The position numbers and the translations under genes were made by a program. A stretch of 64,000 nt of DNA. Source: Coleophoma eucalyptorum (lineage: Eukaryota > Ascomycota > Leotiomycetes > Helotiales > Dermateaceae). How positions within the stretch are numbered: position 1 is the first letter of the stretch; each line of letters begins with the position of its first letter. The stretch covers positions 372,001-436,000 of the forward strand of contig JALRME010000017.1 of the NCBI GenBank assembly GCA_026120035.1, read 5' to 3'. The notes under the pieces are model-generated. The model saw nothing but the letters and a program-made list of their open reading frames with translations, made no database searches and had not been told where the DNA came from. Shown here one piece after another: positions 11,921-23,420 of the stretch.

Positions 11921-13439
11921 TCTACATGGATTCCTTTATACTTGGATGGATATTTTCGGTGTTATAGCAAGGGAGGAAGGTTTCTGGTTGGGAATAGGTC
12001 GGAGTTTTGAGTAGAGCCTGTTTAGAGGCAGCGATGGTTTTGGTGCTTGGATATACTTGAATGACTTGTCAGCTTTTTGACATTTATAATATCCCCCCGC
12101 AAGGGCCTTACTTATTTGAAGCCGAAATGGCTTACCATTTGGGTGTCTTGACTTGCTGTATGAGACTTCTATCTCGCATTACCCGTATCATTAAAAATAC
12201 TAACTACTTAGTAAACCTCTATACGGCAAACTTGCCTTTGTGCCAGTCCAACCTTAAAGATATTCAAATAAGTGGTCATGTAAGACAGCAACAAGGTTTC
12301 TTTAACTACAATTTGGCAAGCCGGTGAAATGGATGTAGATAGACCTACTTTGATCATAGAAACAGTTTCTTGGCATTCCCCGGAATTCCTACGCTCTGTA
12401 TCATTCATGTTTACACTGACATGGATAAGCTATATGAATTAATGAAATCCAAGAATTCAATTCATTCCATCCTATAGAGTTGCTCTAGAACCTGGGGTAT
12501 AAGCTTAAAGCTTTCGAACCCGACATCTTGGGAGGAATGCGAAGGGGGGGGTTGTGAACTCAATTTTGGGGCCCAGAGGCCCACCACCTCTGACTGGGAA
12601 GGTGTGTACAGGCCACTTTAGGTAATATCTTTACAAGATTTTTACGAGCCCCATTTTGTATTCTTGGTTGATCACTATTTGGAAGCGTTCTCATACCTAA
12701 GGGAAAAAAAAAAACTCACTTTGTTTAGAAATGCATTGAGAAAAGGTTTTCGTGATGCATATAGAAAAGAGATCATGGTTTAACAAGACTACAGACTCAA
12801 AAATAAAAGTACAGTATGAAAGCAATGATGTATACGGGAAACAAAATGACATCGGGCAGTAATAACGTCACTTGGGAACTGCACCTGTTCACCTCGATAT
12901 CGACCAAGAACCAAATGCCAAGATATAAAACCTAAATATTATGTCCACATTTAGAGCACGCTACAGCAGCTAACCAGCTCTACAGATAAACCCACAAGAT
13001 AGAATGTCTCACATCCAACAGCCCTGTTATTCATGGGCTTATCAGATGGATGCCCTGCAACATTAAGGTTGCTTCCGTCCACTCTACTCATCTTACCCCT
13101 CTCTTCACTGCTCGCTAATGGAATCTGAAGGAGGTATCCCCATTGTTTCGTTTCTGATTTACAAAGAGGGTCTTGAGAGCAAAAGCTCCGGTTAAAGAGT
13201 AGAGATAAGAGATATGTTATAGATGCTTAACAAATAAAAAGACGTAGGTTTTTCCTTCCACGCGTTCTGGCTGCTGCCTAGAGTCGTTTTTTATCTTTAT
13301 ATCTTTCTTCCCAATCCCCACTTGAATAACGTCAGTCCCCATCAGCATTAACCTTTCTCCTTCACCAATCACCCCACCCCACCCTCCCCTCCCAATCCCA
13401 CCCAGCCCAACCCACAAAAGACCACCCACCTGAAAGAAA
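11921..13439. other. Intergenic, upstream of the GFA-type gene
   Basis: 1.5 kb between two plus-strand genes. AT-rich 12050-12500 and 12650-12960; ORFs are short and unrelated to known families. The last ~100 bases (13320-13439) are strongly C-rich (CCCACCC, CCCTCCC), as expected for a fungal leader. Confidence 0.6.
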
Positions 13440-14081
13440 ATGTCATTCCCCACGACGCCACTAACCCTTCACGGCGGCTGTTTCTGCGGCTCCATCCGCT
13501 ACACCATCAACGTCCCAGCTCTCTCCGAGCGACCAGTCGTAGAAAGTGTCCCCAGGGCACCGCTTGGGCCGCAGACAGAGGTCGTGAAGAGAGTGCCGGT
13601 CATCACGGTGGATCATTGCCACTCATGCCGACATGCAACAGGGACGCTGATGCAGAATTGGTTTATTTGCCTCCAGCGGTGGGTTGAGTTTAGCATTCTA
13701 TCAAATGAGGATGGAGAAGGAAAGCAAGAGCGGATGCAAATCCCAACTCAAGAACTTTTGACTCCATCGGCAGATCTACTAGGCAGATCGTCGATCCGTC
13801 GCTTTAGCAGCTCGGAGCACGCGGTGCGTACCTTTTGCGGGACGTGTGGTACCAACTTGTTTTTCTACTATGGTGGGCCGAACAACGACTTGGCGAAGCC
13901 TGAGAACTGGGGACCGTATTTTGATATTGTGCTGGGGACCTTGGATGATGAGTTTTTGAAGATGGAGGAGCTGAAGCCGACAAGGCAGGTTCATCATCAG
14001 GAGGCTGTAGGGTGGCTTAGTGAAGTGTTCGAGAAGGGTGAGGAGGTATTTTCGAAGAGAGGAGAGAGCGGGAAGGTGTAG
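13440..14081 (+). CDS. GFA/CENP-V-fold zinc protein (glutathione-dependent formaldehyde-activating-like)
   Basis: Uninterrupted 213-residue ORF starting right after a C-rich leader. All zinc-binding elements of the Mss4-like GFA fold are visible: GGCFCGSIRY near residues 12-21, HCHSCRHATG near 61-70 and RTFCGTCGTNLFFYYGG near 130-146. The founding enzyme catalyses or assists S-(hydroxymethyl)glutathione formation from formaldehyde, but most fungal paralogues have no tested substrate, and some secondary-metabolite versions carry other reactions. An insert of about 20 residues (VESVPRAPLGPQTEV) between the first and second zinc motifs is longer than in bacterial GFA. Cytosolic; no targeting signal. 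Family certain, substrate unknown. Confidence 0.88.
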   Translation: MSFPTTPLTLHGGCFCGSIRYTINVPALSERPVVESVPRAPLGPQTEVVKRVPVITVDHCHSCRHATGTLMQNWFICLQRWVEFSILSNEDGEGKQERMQIPTQELLTPSADLLGRSSIRRFSSSEHAVRTFCGTCGTNLFFYYGGPNNDLAKPENWGPYFDIVLGTLDDEFLKMEELKPTRQVHHQEAVGWLSEVFEKGEEVFSKRGESGKV

Positions 14082-17000
14082 ATTGGAGGTGAGATGAATT
14101 TGATAGAGGCTACTGAGGAGCTTGTGCTTTCGTGAGGCTGTGAGGCTTGAGTGAGGTCATCCGAAAGTTGCTATGAAGCTGCTCAACGGTTTGGAGGTGA
14201 AAAAGATAAGCAGAAAATCAAACACCTGCTGCAATGGCCATCTTCCTATTCTTTTGGCCTGTGGTCGGTAAACGTGTCGAATGGTTCGGGTGGGCTGTTG
14301 ACTGCGGTCAGGCTTCTCTATTTGGGTTAATTAGCTGAGGAAGAGCAAGTGGAAGAAGATTGGGGACTTCGATATGGACTATAAAATCTTCGCAGGGAGA
14401 GAAGTGTTAATAGTTGGCGGTCGACAATCATTACAAGGCACGAAAATCTTGTTCTCCTCATACCCAGGGATATTGGTACACTGTTTAGCCACCTACTGAA
14501 GTTCCAATCAATCCACACTAGGTGATAATACATAGGTCATAGTCCTGCAGTAAAATTGGATCAATGTCGTGGCTGTTGCGCTGTGGCCGTAGAGTCTTGC
14601 TTTAATAACAACACCAAATGGCAAAGTGTATTTATTCACTCAATGGCAGGAGAAAGAGAGGCGAAGCATGGCTAAGACAACACTACTGCTTGCCATGCAA
14701 AGTCCCCATAAATTTTACAACCAAGCCGGTAGAACCTAGATCTTGGATTCTCTCTTCAGTCCATTATCCCCAGATTTTCAACTGTACTAAAGACCAAAGT
14801 TCAATAAGACGACAAGAGCAAGACCCATCGACCCATCTTACAAGCACTCTGGGTACTCTGGGTACCCCCAAAATTCGTAGACAAGAAAGCTTCATCAATA
14901 GCATGACTTGCCACCACTTCTTGGGTGGCATTGGCAAATACCTCCCAAGAAATAGCTTGTTCTAGGCCATAACCACAGGGTCAGAGAATTGCAGCAGCAT
15001 TGTGGATACTAGATGACATGGACCGAATCGACAAGCCCTTGGTGTTGACAAGTCAAACAAACTCCAGAAACCGCAAATGCTTGAAACCAAACCAGACTGC
15101 AGATTTTGATGCGACAGAAGAAACGTCAATTATGATGGGTTGCAGAGACACAAGAGAAAGAAGCAATGAACGCTCATCATTGCTATGTTTGCCAACGCTT
15201 GTAGTGGTGTGCTAAGAGACGCACGGAAGATGTCGGATATGCTTTGCAGGAAGGTGACTTCAGCAGACTGAGTGGTTCACTAAAAGCCAAGGCCAAGTCG
15301 GAAGAAATCGAAAACCCGCAAGAATAGTAGCAGCACCACCACCTTGGCTTCCCATCTACTGGACTGTGTATACTTACGACACTCATCAATTGCACGCTAA
15401 TGGAATGTCAAAATCTCTTGACTCCTCCGCAAGGCTTGAGTCAATAGCATTATCATTTTAATAATGCTTGTTGGTCTCATTCTTTGGGGGAGAACTACAC
15501 CAAGAACGTCCGGCAAGCATCTAGAAAGTCTACCTCCCCACGTGCTGGACATAGTTTCTCAGATATGCATGATTCCGTCATGGTGAACTATTTATGAGTG
15601 CGGCCTCCTAAACTTAGAGTGTGTGAGCGAATTGTTATCACTCCCAAGGTCAAAGCCCATTGAGCGGTTAAACATGTTTCGAGATAGCAGATCTCTTGCT
15701 TCCTGACTATGGGTGGTTCATGTAGAGCAAGCAGTACGTGGATCGATGTTTGGGGACGATCGCGTGGCAAAACATAGGCCTCTTTTCTCCATAAGCTGCC
15801 AATTCTGAAAACCCGCCGAGAATGAGGGGATATGATAATCAGGTTTATGGGGAAATGGAGAAATGGTCTTGTCAGCCCAACTCTTGACTCTTTCTGCGAT
15901 GCAGCACGTACAAGGGATGAGCGAGGAAGTGCAGAGGCTGGAAGATTCTGTACATGCCCAGACTTTGAGACTTGGGCGAGGGCTTGGGAGGGGGGGTGGA
16001 AATTCTTGGAGGGAGGAACGGAGAGAGCGCGGGCCAAGTCTTACCAAGGCTGGGCACTGTGTTCTGACCTGCCAGTAATGGTATCACCCACTGCAGCGGC
16101 TTTTGCGAGACGTGAGATTGTGAGCCAGAAGTAGGCAGTGCGAAGTCAAGCACGCATTGCCTGATCTCACTGACGCCTCTCATTTGCCACTAATCACAAC
16201 AGTCTAATCCCATCGAGGAATATGGCCCAATATCCCGTCGCTTAGAGCTGAGCAAGGACGAGGGAATTGGGTTGTCCGAAGGCTCGGGAAAACAATATAC
16301 GAAGGCGAAATGAGGACTTTATTGACTTTGACTTTATTGACTTTATTTGCGAACGAATGCGGAGGGGTTGTGCGGAGACGGCAGATGGATATGGGGGGGA
16401 TTCCTATCCCACATCCCACGCAGCTGCCCTCGTATACTGATGCTGATGCTGATGCCGATCCTGTCCTTATGTCAGGCTGCTGGAACGTACGTCCTGAAGC
16501 AGTCGCGGAGGGCCAAACACACGAGTGCACGAATCATGGCTCCAGGGAATGGTATAGAGGCCGAAAATAGTATCTCGTGTGGTGGGGGATAGGAGAGCAG
16601 CTTTCCAAACCAGAGATTCAGAGTTTGGACGGAGATGAGAGCATTGTGAGGAGGATTGAGGAGCAGCGAAGCAGAGCTGAACCGGCCGGCGGGACCTGGT
16701 ACAGAGTAACGAGAGGAAAGACGCAACGCAAAGCGACAGGACCGCAAAAGACTTCCCCCCCCTAGTGAGATTTCAGCCAAGAACAGCCAAGGATTCCGTG
16801 CTTGGCTCTGTGTCGGGGCGCATTTGCTTGGAAGGGAGGAAGCGCCAAGGTAAACACCTTGGAGCCAAGAAAGATTAATATTGATAAAGTCCGGTCCGGC
16901 GCCACATAGAGGTGCGCATCCGGTGCTGACCGCCCACTAAAGGCAGCCGGCAGAACTGGGCCGTCCAACCACTGCTTTGCTCGGCACGGGTGCTTCTATC

Positions 17001-17419
17001 TTGCGAAGCATAACTTCTGCTGCTCACACGCGAACCTTGAGCCAATGGGCGGGCGGCTGTGCAGCAATCGTGAGATAAATGAGTGGAATGCCAAGACGTT
17101 AGAGCCTTTGCCAAGACTGCTAAACGCAGCGGAAACTCGATGGGTGCCTCTGCTTGGAGTACTTGTATGCCCCTCGACTCCATCTCGGTCGGATTGTCCT
17201 GTTCCCATAAAGTTACTTGCTGTTCCTCCCTCTTGGTCGCACTCTTCATTGTCATCCTTTGCGACAAACATATATTGAAGGAATAACAACTCCATTGTCC
17301 ATCCTCCACCTCCATATCGCTTCACAGACTCCGCTACTACTCAGTAGCGCTTCGGTAACAGCGCTGATTGGCCGGCTCTTCTAAGTCCCGACTTGCCGAT
17401 AACAGTGTCTTCGATAGAA
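14082..17419 (+). promoter_or_regulatory. 3.3-kb upstream region of pacC
   Basis: No supportable gene lies here. ORFs on both strands overlap each other and lack domains. The proximal 2.1 kb holds eleven GCCAAG or CTTGGC hexamers (see the separate entry). A TGACTTTATT direct repeat is near 16318-16348 and a TGATGC repeat near 16439-16456. The length is large for an ordinary fungal promoter and fits a multi-input regulatory gene. Confidence 0.65.
15286..17115. promoter_or_regulatory. Eleven PacC-type GCCAAG sites upstream of pacC, five within 94 bases
   Basis: Exact GCCAAG occurs at 15286, 15292, 16033, 16776, 16786, 16844, 16864, 17090 and 17110; the reverse complement CTTGGC occurs at 15343 and 16801. 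The core cluster is 16776-16869. By chance about one hexamer on either strand is expected in this length. GCCARG is the established binding sequence of Aspergillus PacC, so direct autoregulation by the encoded protein is the natural reading. Occupancy is inferred, not seen. Confidence 0.7.
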
Positions 17420-19435
17420 ATGTCGAGCAATCAAGACCAACAAACGCAGCAAGTTGCTGCTCCTGCACCGCAGCAGGCCGAAGTTGCAAGAGCAGTTGTC
17501 ACTGCTGACGACAGTCTTGCATGCCAGTGGGACAAATGTTCCGAGCGTTGCGCCTCCGCTGAAGCTCTTTTTGTATGTAGCTTCCTCTTCCGTGCAACTC
17601 CTTCCTTGCAACTCCGTTTCGGTATTTAACCGCTCAGTAAGTGCCTCGTGCTAATACATTTCATAGGAGCACATCTGCGAGAAGCATGTCGGTCGCAAAT
17701 CTACAAATAACCTTAACCTGACCTGCGGATGGAACTCTTGCCGTACCACCACTGTCAAGCGTGACCACATTACCTCGCATATCCGGGTCCACGTGCCATT
17801 GAAGCCTCACAAATGTGACTTCTGTGGAAAGGCATTCAAGCGTCCTCAGGATCTCAAGAAACATGTGAAGGTATGTTGCTCGTTGCAAGCTGTGAAAGCC
17901 AGTGTCTAACCATCTCAGACTCACGCCGATGACTCCGTTCTCCTCCGATCCCCAGACCAACAACACCAAGGACAGAATGGAGGCTACCGCCAAGGAGGCA
18001 AGCGTAGGTATACTCCAACCCATTCAGTTCCGCTAAGGACTGACAGTGAAAGATAGTAGTGGCTAATCTGAATCAATATGCAGCGACCGCAGGCTATTAT
18101 GACCACACTCAAATGCACCCAGGCTCTGCACCTAACTATGGCCACCCTCAACACAATCCCCATGCTGGTTACTATGCCCCACAACAGCAAGCCTCAAGTT
18201 ACGGTCCAGTTTACTACCCAGTCAGCCACGGTGGTGATCTCGGTCAGCATGCTGCCTATGATTCCCGCAAGCGTGGCTACGACGCTCTGAACGACTTTTT
18301 TGGTGACGCCAAGCGCCGGCAAATCGACCCAACTTCATATGCTCAAGTTGGACAACGTCTGATGGCTCTTCAAGGCCTCCCAATCCATGGCGGCATTCAG
18401 GAGTACATTCCAGCCGGACCTGCCATGGTTGCTGTTGGAGGTCATGGCGGACACGGCGGTCACTCAGCACACATGCCTCAACACCAATATGCTCTTCCAC
18501 CAATGCCAAACTTGAGAACAAAGAATGACCTGATGAACATTGATCAATTCTTGGAGCAGATGCAATCAACGGTGTACGAGAACCCTAACGCCGCTGCGGC
18601 TGCTGGTGTTCAACAACCAGGTTCTCACTACACTCACCAAGGCATCAACTTCCGTCAGAGCCACTCGCCGCCTCAGACACAAGTCCATATGCCAATGGGT
18701 AGCTCTCACATGTCATCCTCTCATATCTCCGCGCCCATGATGCACCAAAGCCACTCTGCTCAGTCAGATGCCGGAACTCCAGCTCTGACCCCAGCCTCGA
18801 GCGCAATGTCATATACCTCAGGTGCTTCACCAGCTTCCTACACATCAGGTCACTCACCAATCACGCAGCACGGAATGTCACCGCAGTCTCGTCATGGATC
18901 AACGTCTTCCGCCGCATACCCAAGCTTACCAGCTGTGACACATGGTTACTCACCCCACTCAACAACAGCACCTGCCTCTCAACTTGGAACCAACTTCGAC
19001 AGCGATCCTCGTCGTCGTTATTCCGGTGGTATGCTTCAAAGAAGTGCCATGTCAAGATCTGAGATGGAACTTTCCGATGATTCGGCTACACCATCTCCAA
19101 AGCTCGCCCCCAAGGAGTCTCCAAGGCTTGACACCATCGTCAAGACTGAGGTTACAAACAACATTGACCCATCTCTTGCTGATGTCAGTTCACCAAGTCT
19201 CTCCTCCGAGAGCGGTGATAGTGCTGCCGACCGTGCTGAGGCGATCTGGGTTGGCAACATCCGTGTCATCGAGGCTCTTCGCAAGCTCATTGCAGACCGT
19301 CTTGAGAACAAAGAGTACGAAGAGGAGGCTGATGACGTTGGAATGTCTGGTCTTGATATCAAATCACCCAAGCCAGCGCCACAAAGGCTTCCGTCCTCGT
19401 CGGAAGTTGTATATCCTACATTGCGAGTTGATTAG
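17420..19435 (+). CDS. pacC: pH-responsive C2H2 transcription factor PacC/Rim101
   Basis: Master regulator of ambient-pH response; in Aspergillus it is cleaved at alkaline pH to an activator of alkaline genes and repressor of acid genes. Four exons: 17420-17572, 17667-17870, 17919-18003 and 18057-19435; 606 residues. The last acceptor is ambiguous by 3 nt (exon could begin at 18060). Three C2H2 fingers: residues 35-58 (CQWDKC...HICEKH), ~71-93 (CGWNSC...HIRVH) and ~101-121 ([21 protein letters not shown]). Introns fall at the start and end of the finger block. A Gln/His/Ser/Pro-rich middle is followed by the basic RRRYSGGM and the acidic [11 protein letters not shown] segment, which matches the region around the signalling-protease and interaction boxes. 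The conserved C-terminal helix ([19 protein letters not shown]) is intact, so the full-length inhibitory tail is present. The upstream GCCAAG cluster suggests autoregulation. Confidence 0.95.
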
Positions 19436-19997
19436 ATTTGCCTTGGCTCTTGATTTTTCTGGGAAAAAGGTGGCGTTTATGATAATGGTGCATGAATATA
19501 TACCTCTTTATGATGTTGACTGGGCAATGGGTCATGAGAATTTCCTAAACTGTGCAAGGTGCTTGCTTTGAGATGCTAGTTATCTATGGCCCAATAGGTT
19601 TTGATGTTTCTGCCTATAGTATAATGAGAATAAATGCATCAGTTTGCAATGATCAATTGTAACTTTCCATAAGTGATATTTGTTAGTAACGTGTATCTTT
19701 CCGGCCCTTTTCCGACTCTAAGCTGTTGGTACCTTAAATGTTGACATCACATCTCTCTTCCGCTTCCTGGGCTTCCGACATTCATCGTCTGCCCCGCTAT
19801 GCCCCGCATAGCAGCCATAGTATCGATTTGCGTGCCACGCCGGATTGTACTTACCAAGCCGAAAATGAGTGCGAGTCAAGCAGCCCAGCCGTTTACCAGG
19901 CGAATCTATAATAAATCATTGCACAACATCTAACATCGCAGCACTGAAAACTCTCTTCCAATTCCTCCCTTCAAAACTGCACTTTCTCCGCTACACA
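19436..19997. other. Intergenic, pacC 3' end and promoter of the SnoaL-like gene
   Basis: 562 bases between two plus-strand genes. AT-rich pacC 3' region with AATAAA-like text near 19628, then a short pyrimidine-rich leader. Nothing else seen. Confidence 0.6.
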
Positions 19998-20984
19998 ATG
20001 TCGCACACATACAAATCCACCCTCCCACCATCCCTCACCCCGGATGAGGGCATAACATCCTTCTTCGAGTCCTTCTATGCCATCTCTGATACGCCCTCGG
20101 CGCACGATGCCTATGCTTCTTCCTTCACGCCGGATGCTACTTTGATTATGGCCAGTAAGAAGGGCGTTGGCTCTGCTGGTAAGATTTTTTTGTTTTGTTC
20201 TTCTACCTCCTCTTCTTTGGGTTTCCCTCCGGGCCCTCCGAGGCCGCCGGGATGGGGGTTGACTTGCGAATTGTGAGGGCTGATGGGGTTTGTAGAGATT
20301 CTGGAGATTCGAAAGGGAATGTGGAAGACGGTTAAGAGCCGTCTCCATACCCCGCAGAAAATCTTCCCCTTTGGACAAGGGGGTCAAGAGGTTATGCTAC
20401 ACGGGATTGTGAAGTATGAATTGCTGGATGGGAGGAAGGCTGAGGTTTGTGTTTTCCCCTTTTCTCTACATGTTTTTTTCTTTTTCTTTTCTCTTGTGTT
20501 CTTGTTTTGCTGTGAGGGGTGACTATTGAGTGATGCTCGTGGGGAGGGTGATTGGATGGGCGGCGTACAAGAAGCGGCTCTCTGCGTAAGGTATCTTTAC
20601 AAGCCTGGAGAAGCTTCTTTCTCATTGGGCTGGGTATTGTTGATATGCAGTTTGCAGGAGTGGGTTTCACTTGTACGCCCGTGATGCAAGACGGAAAGGG
20701 ACAGTATTTACAAAATCCAAGCTGACATTGGCATTTTCTAGGTAGAGTGGGCGGCGCGAGCTGAGTTGGTCAAGCAGGATGGGGAGTGGAAGATGTCGTT
20801 CTACCAGGTTTACTTGGTAAGTTTTATTTGTCTATCCCGGATCTTGTTGAATATGTTGTTCCGTGGTGGAAATGAATGGGGTTTGTCTTTGAACTTGGAG
20901 TTTGCGGGTTTGAGAATGAAATAAATCCTGGATATAAGCTAATGTAAAATGCAGGATACGGCTGCTATGGCAAATGCGAAGTGA
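19998..20984 (+). CDS. SnoaL/NTF2-like fold protein
   Basis: Small alpha+beta barrel protein. Four exons: 19998-20178, 20296-20444, 20742-20816 and 20955-20984; introns begin GTAAGA, GTTTGT and GTAAGT; 144 residues. The sequence runs EGITSFFESFYAISDTP, then FTPDATLIMASKKGVG, ILEIRKGMW, the QEVMLHGIVKYELLDG strands, and WAARAELV...GEWKMSFYQVYLD. This is the usual order of a SnoaL-like/NTF2-like domain. Many fungi have a near-identical ~145-residue member with no known substrate; the fold serves cyclases, isomerases, hydratases and non-enzymatic binders. The second intron (297 nt) is much longer than its neighbours and includes an alternative acceptor near 20650, so a splice variant is possible. 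The final exon encodes only nine residues plus the stop. Confidence 0.85.
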
Positions 20985-21426
20985 GCGGATGGCATGTAGA
21001 TTGATAGGCCTTCTAGATTGTAGATAGATGTGACTGTACATTGACAGGAAGGACTTCGCTACATCAGGCTTCTTCTATATGGGACTATTCCATAGCCACT
21101 CGTGACTATGCTCTTGCCAAGACATCGACAGTTCGACTGAGCTGAATATCTTACAATATTTTGTATCAAAACTCTTTAAGCCTGATACAAGGACCTTGAC
21201 AGAAGACTTTTGCTCTCACTACAGACAACGGATTTGCTCGTCTGATTTCCACGTTATCTTAGAGTAGTCAGGTGTAGGAGACAATCTGCGTATCATTCTG
21301 GCTCTATCAGCACAATAACTTTCAATTCCCATCCAGAACTCCTTTTGGTGAAGAATCCACAACGCCCAAGATGAAAATGTTCCCAGCAAAGTTCCAGATT
21401 ACTCGGCCATAATCTGACCATCAGAC
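20985..21426. other. Convergent intergenic region
   Basis: 442 bases between the stop codons of the SnoaL-like gene and RLP24. It should hold both 3' untranslated regions; no other structure seen. Confidence 0.6.
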
Positions 21427-22162
21427 TTAATCCATCTCCATCTCGTCTTCCATACCACCACCAACAAGCGCCTTTTGCCTGATCTTCATCTTGCCGAACA
21501 CCTTTGCGGCCGGTCTCTCTGCCACCTCTTCAACCTCATGACCAGCCTCTTCAAGAGCCTTCCTCTCACTACCGCGAACCTTAGGCAGCAAGTGGTCGTT
21601 CTCAGCAACCAGCTTCCTGTTGGCGGCTCTCTCGCGTTCCTTGTTGCCCTCCATACGCTTCTTGTAGAAGACTCTCTCACGGCGTTGTCTGATCTCGCCG
21701 ACTCTTTGCATGGCCTTGAGGGTGGTTGCGACAAGCTCACGGTTGTAGCGGACTGGAACATTGCGGCGTGCAGCGAACGTAAGGGTGCTGTCGACAACCA
21801 TCTCCTTTCCTGCGGATTTACGGAAAGCCTTGGTCCACTTCAACTTTCTAGGGTTTCGCTTCATTTTGAACTGTGCCAATAGTCAGTTTTCTGCTTCCTT
21901 GCAAACCACTGCCAATGCTGGACTCACGTTTTTGTGGCATTTTGACCGGCAGAATCGGAATTGTCGCGCATCGTTTCGTACGAACGTGATGCCTTTGCTG
22001 GGATAGCAGGGCTGCGAGCAGAAATAGCAGGTCTCGATTCTATTGTGGCGAGATAATTAGCAAAAAGGGCATTCCTCCTAGACTTTTCTTATATTTTCCA
22101 AGTAGAGAAAGAGATTGCGCTGTTGCTATCAATGAAAGAAAAATTTCGCAAACATACCTCAT
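21427..22162 (-). CDS. RLP24: Ribosome biogenesis protein Rlp24 (eL24-like)
   Basis: Shuttling pre-60S assembly factor that holds the place of ribosomal protein eL24 until the AAA-ATPase Drg1 removes it in the cytoplasm. Three exons: 22158-22162 (ATG plus two bases), 21928-22039 and 21427-21870; introns 22040-22157 (118 nt) and 21871-21927 (57 nt, CTGAC branch). Product 186 residues. The N-terminal TRASH-type zinc ribbon is intact: Cys6 and Cys9 ([10 protein letters not shown]), then [12 protein letters not shown] with Cys32 and Cys36. [17 protein letters not shown] follows. The C-terminal extension beyond residue ~65, which separates Rlp24 from true eL24, is present and strongly charged ([18 protein letters not shown]). 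A five-base first coding exon is typical of fungal ribosomal-type genes. Confidence 0.94.
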
Positions 22163-22987
22163 CTTGACCGTGGGTTGGGTGGTGGTTCCTGGATCGTGGT
22201 TTGGGCTTCCAAAGAGGCTGGCCGTGCAGCTTTCTCAAATTTCCTTGAGAATTTTGATACCAAGAAGATAAGAGCGCGCTAGCCCGCTATCGCATCACGT
22301 GCTGGAATAAGTATGCCCAAATTGCATAACTTGTTACAATTGCAGGACCATTCTTCAGATGAACTCTTTCACCAAGTCAATAATACTGAAATATTGAGTT
22401 TTTTTGAAGAGTATGAATGATAGTGCTGTAATTTTCTGCATAGGATCAAATATATAAACTGGTGGCTCTCAAGTTGTCCCAACGTAGGCCTACTATCGGA
22501 ATAGGTCCTCATTGCAGCCTTGGTAACGCTAGTTGGGTCCAAATATTGAGAGTCAATAGAGTAATTAAGTACTTCAATTATCTTGAATACCCAAATTTCC
22601 ATTTAATTGAAGCATCGAACTGAATTCGCGCATCAATACTCACCTGGCATAGGTGCATCTGTCAGTTCACGTGACAAGACAAAGTTCTACCGCAAAATAG
22701 TCGGTCCGGTCGCCATTACAGCAAAAAGTTGAGGATGGCGAGGCTCGCGCATCACCTCTTCCGGTACCTCCACCTCTACGAGTTCGTACGCCTTAACATC
22801 TACCCAATCTTCGCATTGCTTACAATACCCTAGAAGCTCTCCGTTACTCACGAGAAGAAAGCCTATCAAAAGCGACCCCCTGTACCATCTTTGAAGGGAT
22901 CACCTCGAGTGTTCGACCAAGTCAGAAGCAGACGATCAAGGACTACTTTATAGGGAAGAGGGTAGATATCCGCTACACTTTTAAGAA
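22163..22987. other. Divergent promoter region between RLP24 and PAM18
   Basis: 825 bases separate two housekeeping start codons. AT-rich at 22320-22620. A minus-strand ORF at 22687-22869 (60 codons) has coding-like composition but no recognisable family and sits in the PAM18 promoter; it is discussed under findings. Confidence 0.55.
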
Positions 22988-23420
22988 ATGGCAACGGTTC
23001 TTACGGTTGGGCTCGGCGTTGCGGCCGCAGCATTCTTGGTAAGCATACCTTGATCTTGAACTCTGCAGCGATTGAGTCTGATTCTGTCAATAGGGAAGAG
23101 CTGGATTGGTAGCTCTGCGAAGATCGAGGGGAGAGGCAGTTGGAGCGCTAGGAAAGGCTTTCTACAAGGGAGGCTTCGAGCCAAAGATGAACCGCAGAGA
23201 AGCTGCTCTCATCCTTCAACTCTCGTAGGCTTTCCTCTTAATCACGGTGCAACTTTCCGCAAAGCTAATATCCTTCTGCAGTGAACGCCAGCTCACCCGA
23301 GAGAAGATCCGCAAGAACCACCGTACGCTCATGATGTTGAATCACCCCGATCGAGGAGGAAGTCCATATTTAGCAACGAAGGTTAATGAGGCAAAGGAGT
23401 TCCTTGAGAAGAACGGTTGA
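22988..23420 (+). CDS. PAM18: Mitochondrial import motor J-protein Pam18/Tim14
   Basis: Inner-membrane J-protein that stimulates the ATPase of mitochondrial Hsp70 at the TIM23 channel. Three exons: 22988-23038, 23094-23224 and 23282-23420; 106 residues, the usual size for filamentous fungi (the yeast protein has an N-terminal extension). The N-terminal transmembrane segment is [21 protein letters not shown]. The glycine-rich loop [18 protein letters not shown] follows, then the compact J domain with helix II ([20 protein letters not shown]) and the catalytic HPD tripeptide at residues 82-84, then [15 protein letters not shown]. All key residues are present. Introns lie inside the membrane helix and just before helix II. 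Confidence 0.95.

Noticed and set aside
15588..16183. Overlapping minus-strand ORFs of 103-149 codons in the pacC promoter
   Set aside because: Three frames open at once with plus-strand ORFs opposite; no domain or splice logic.
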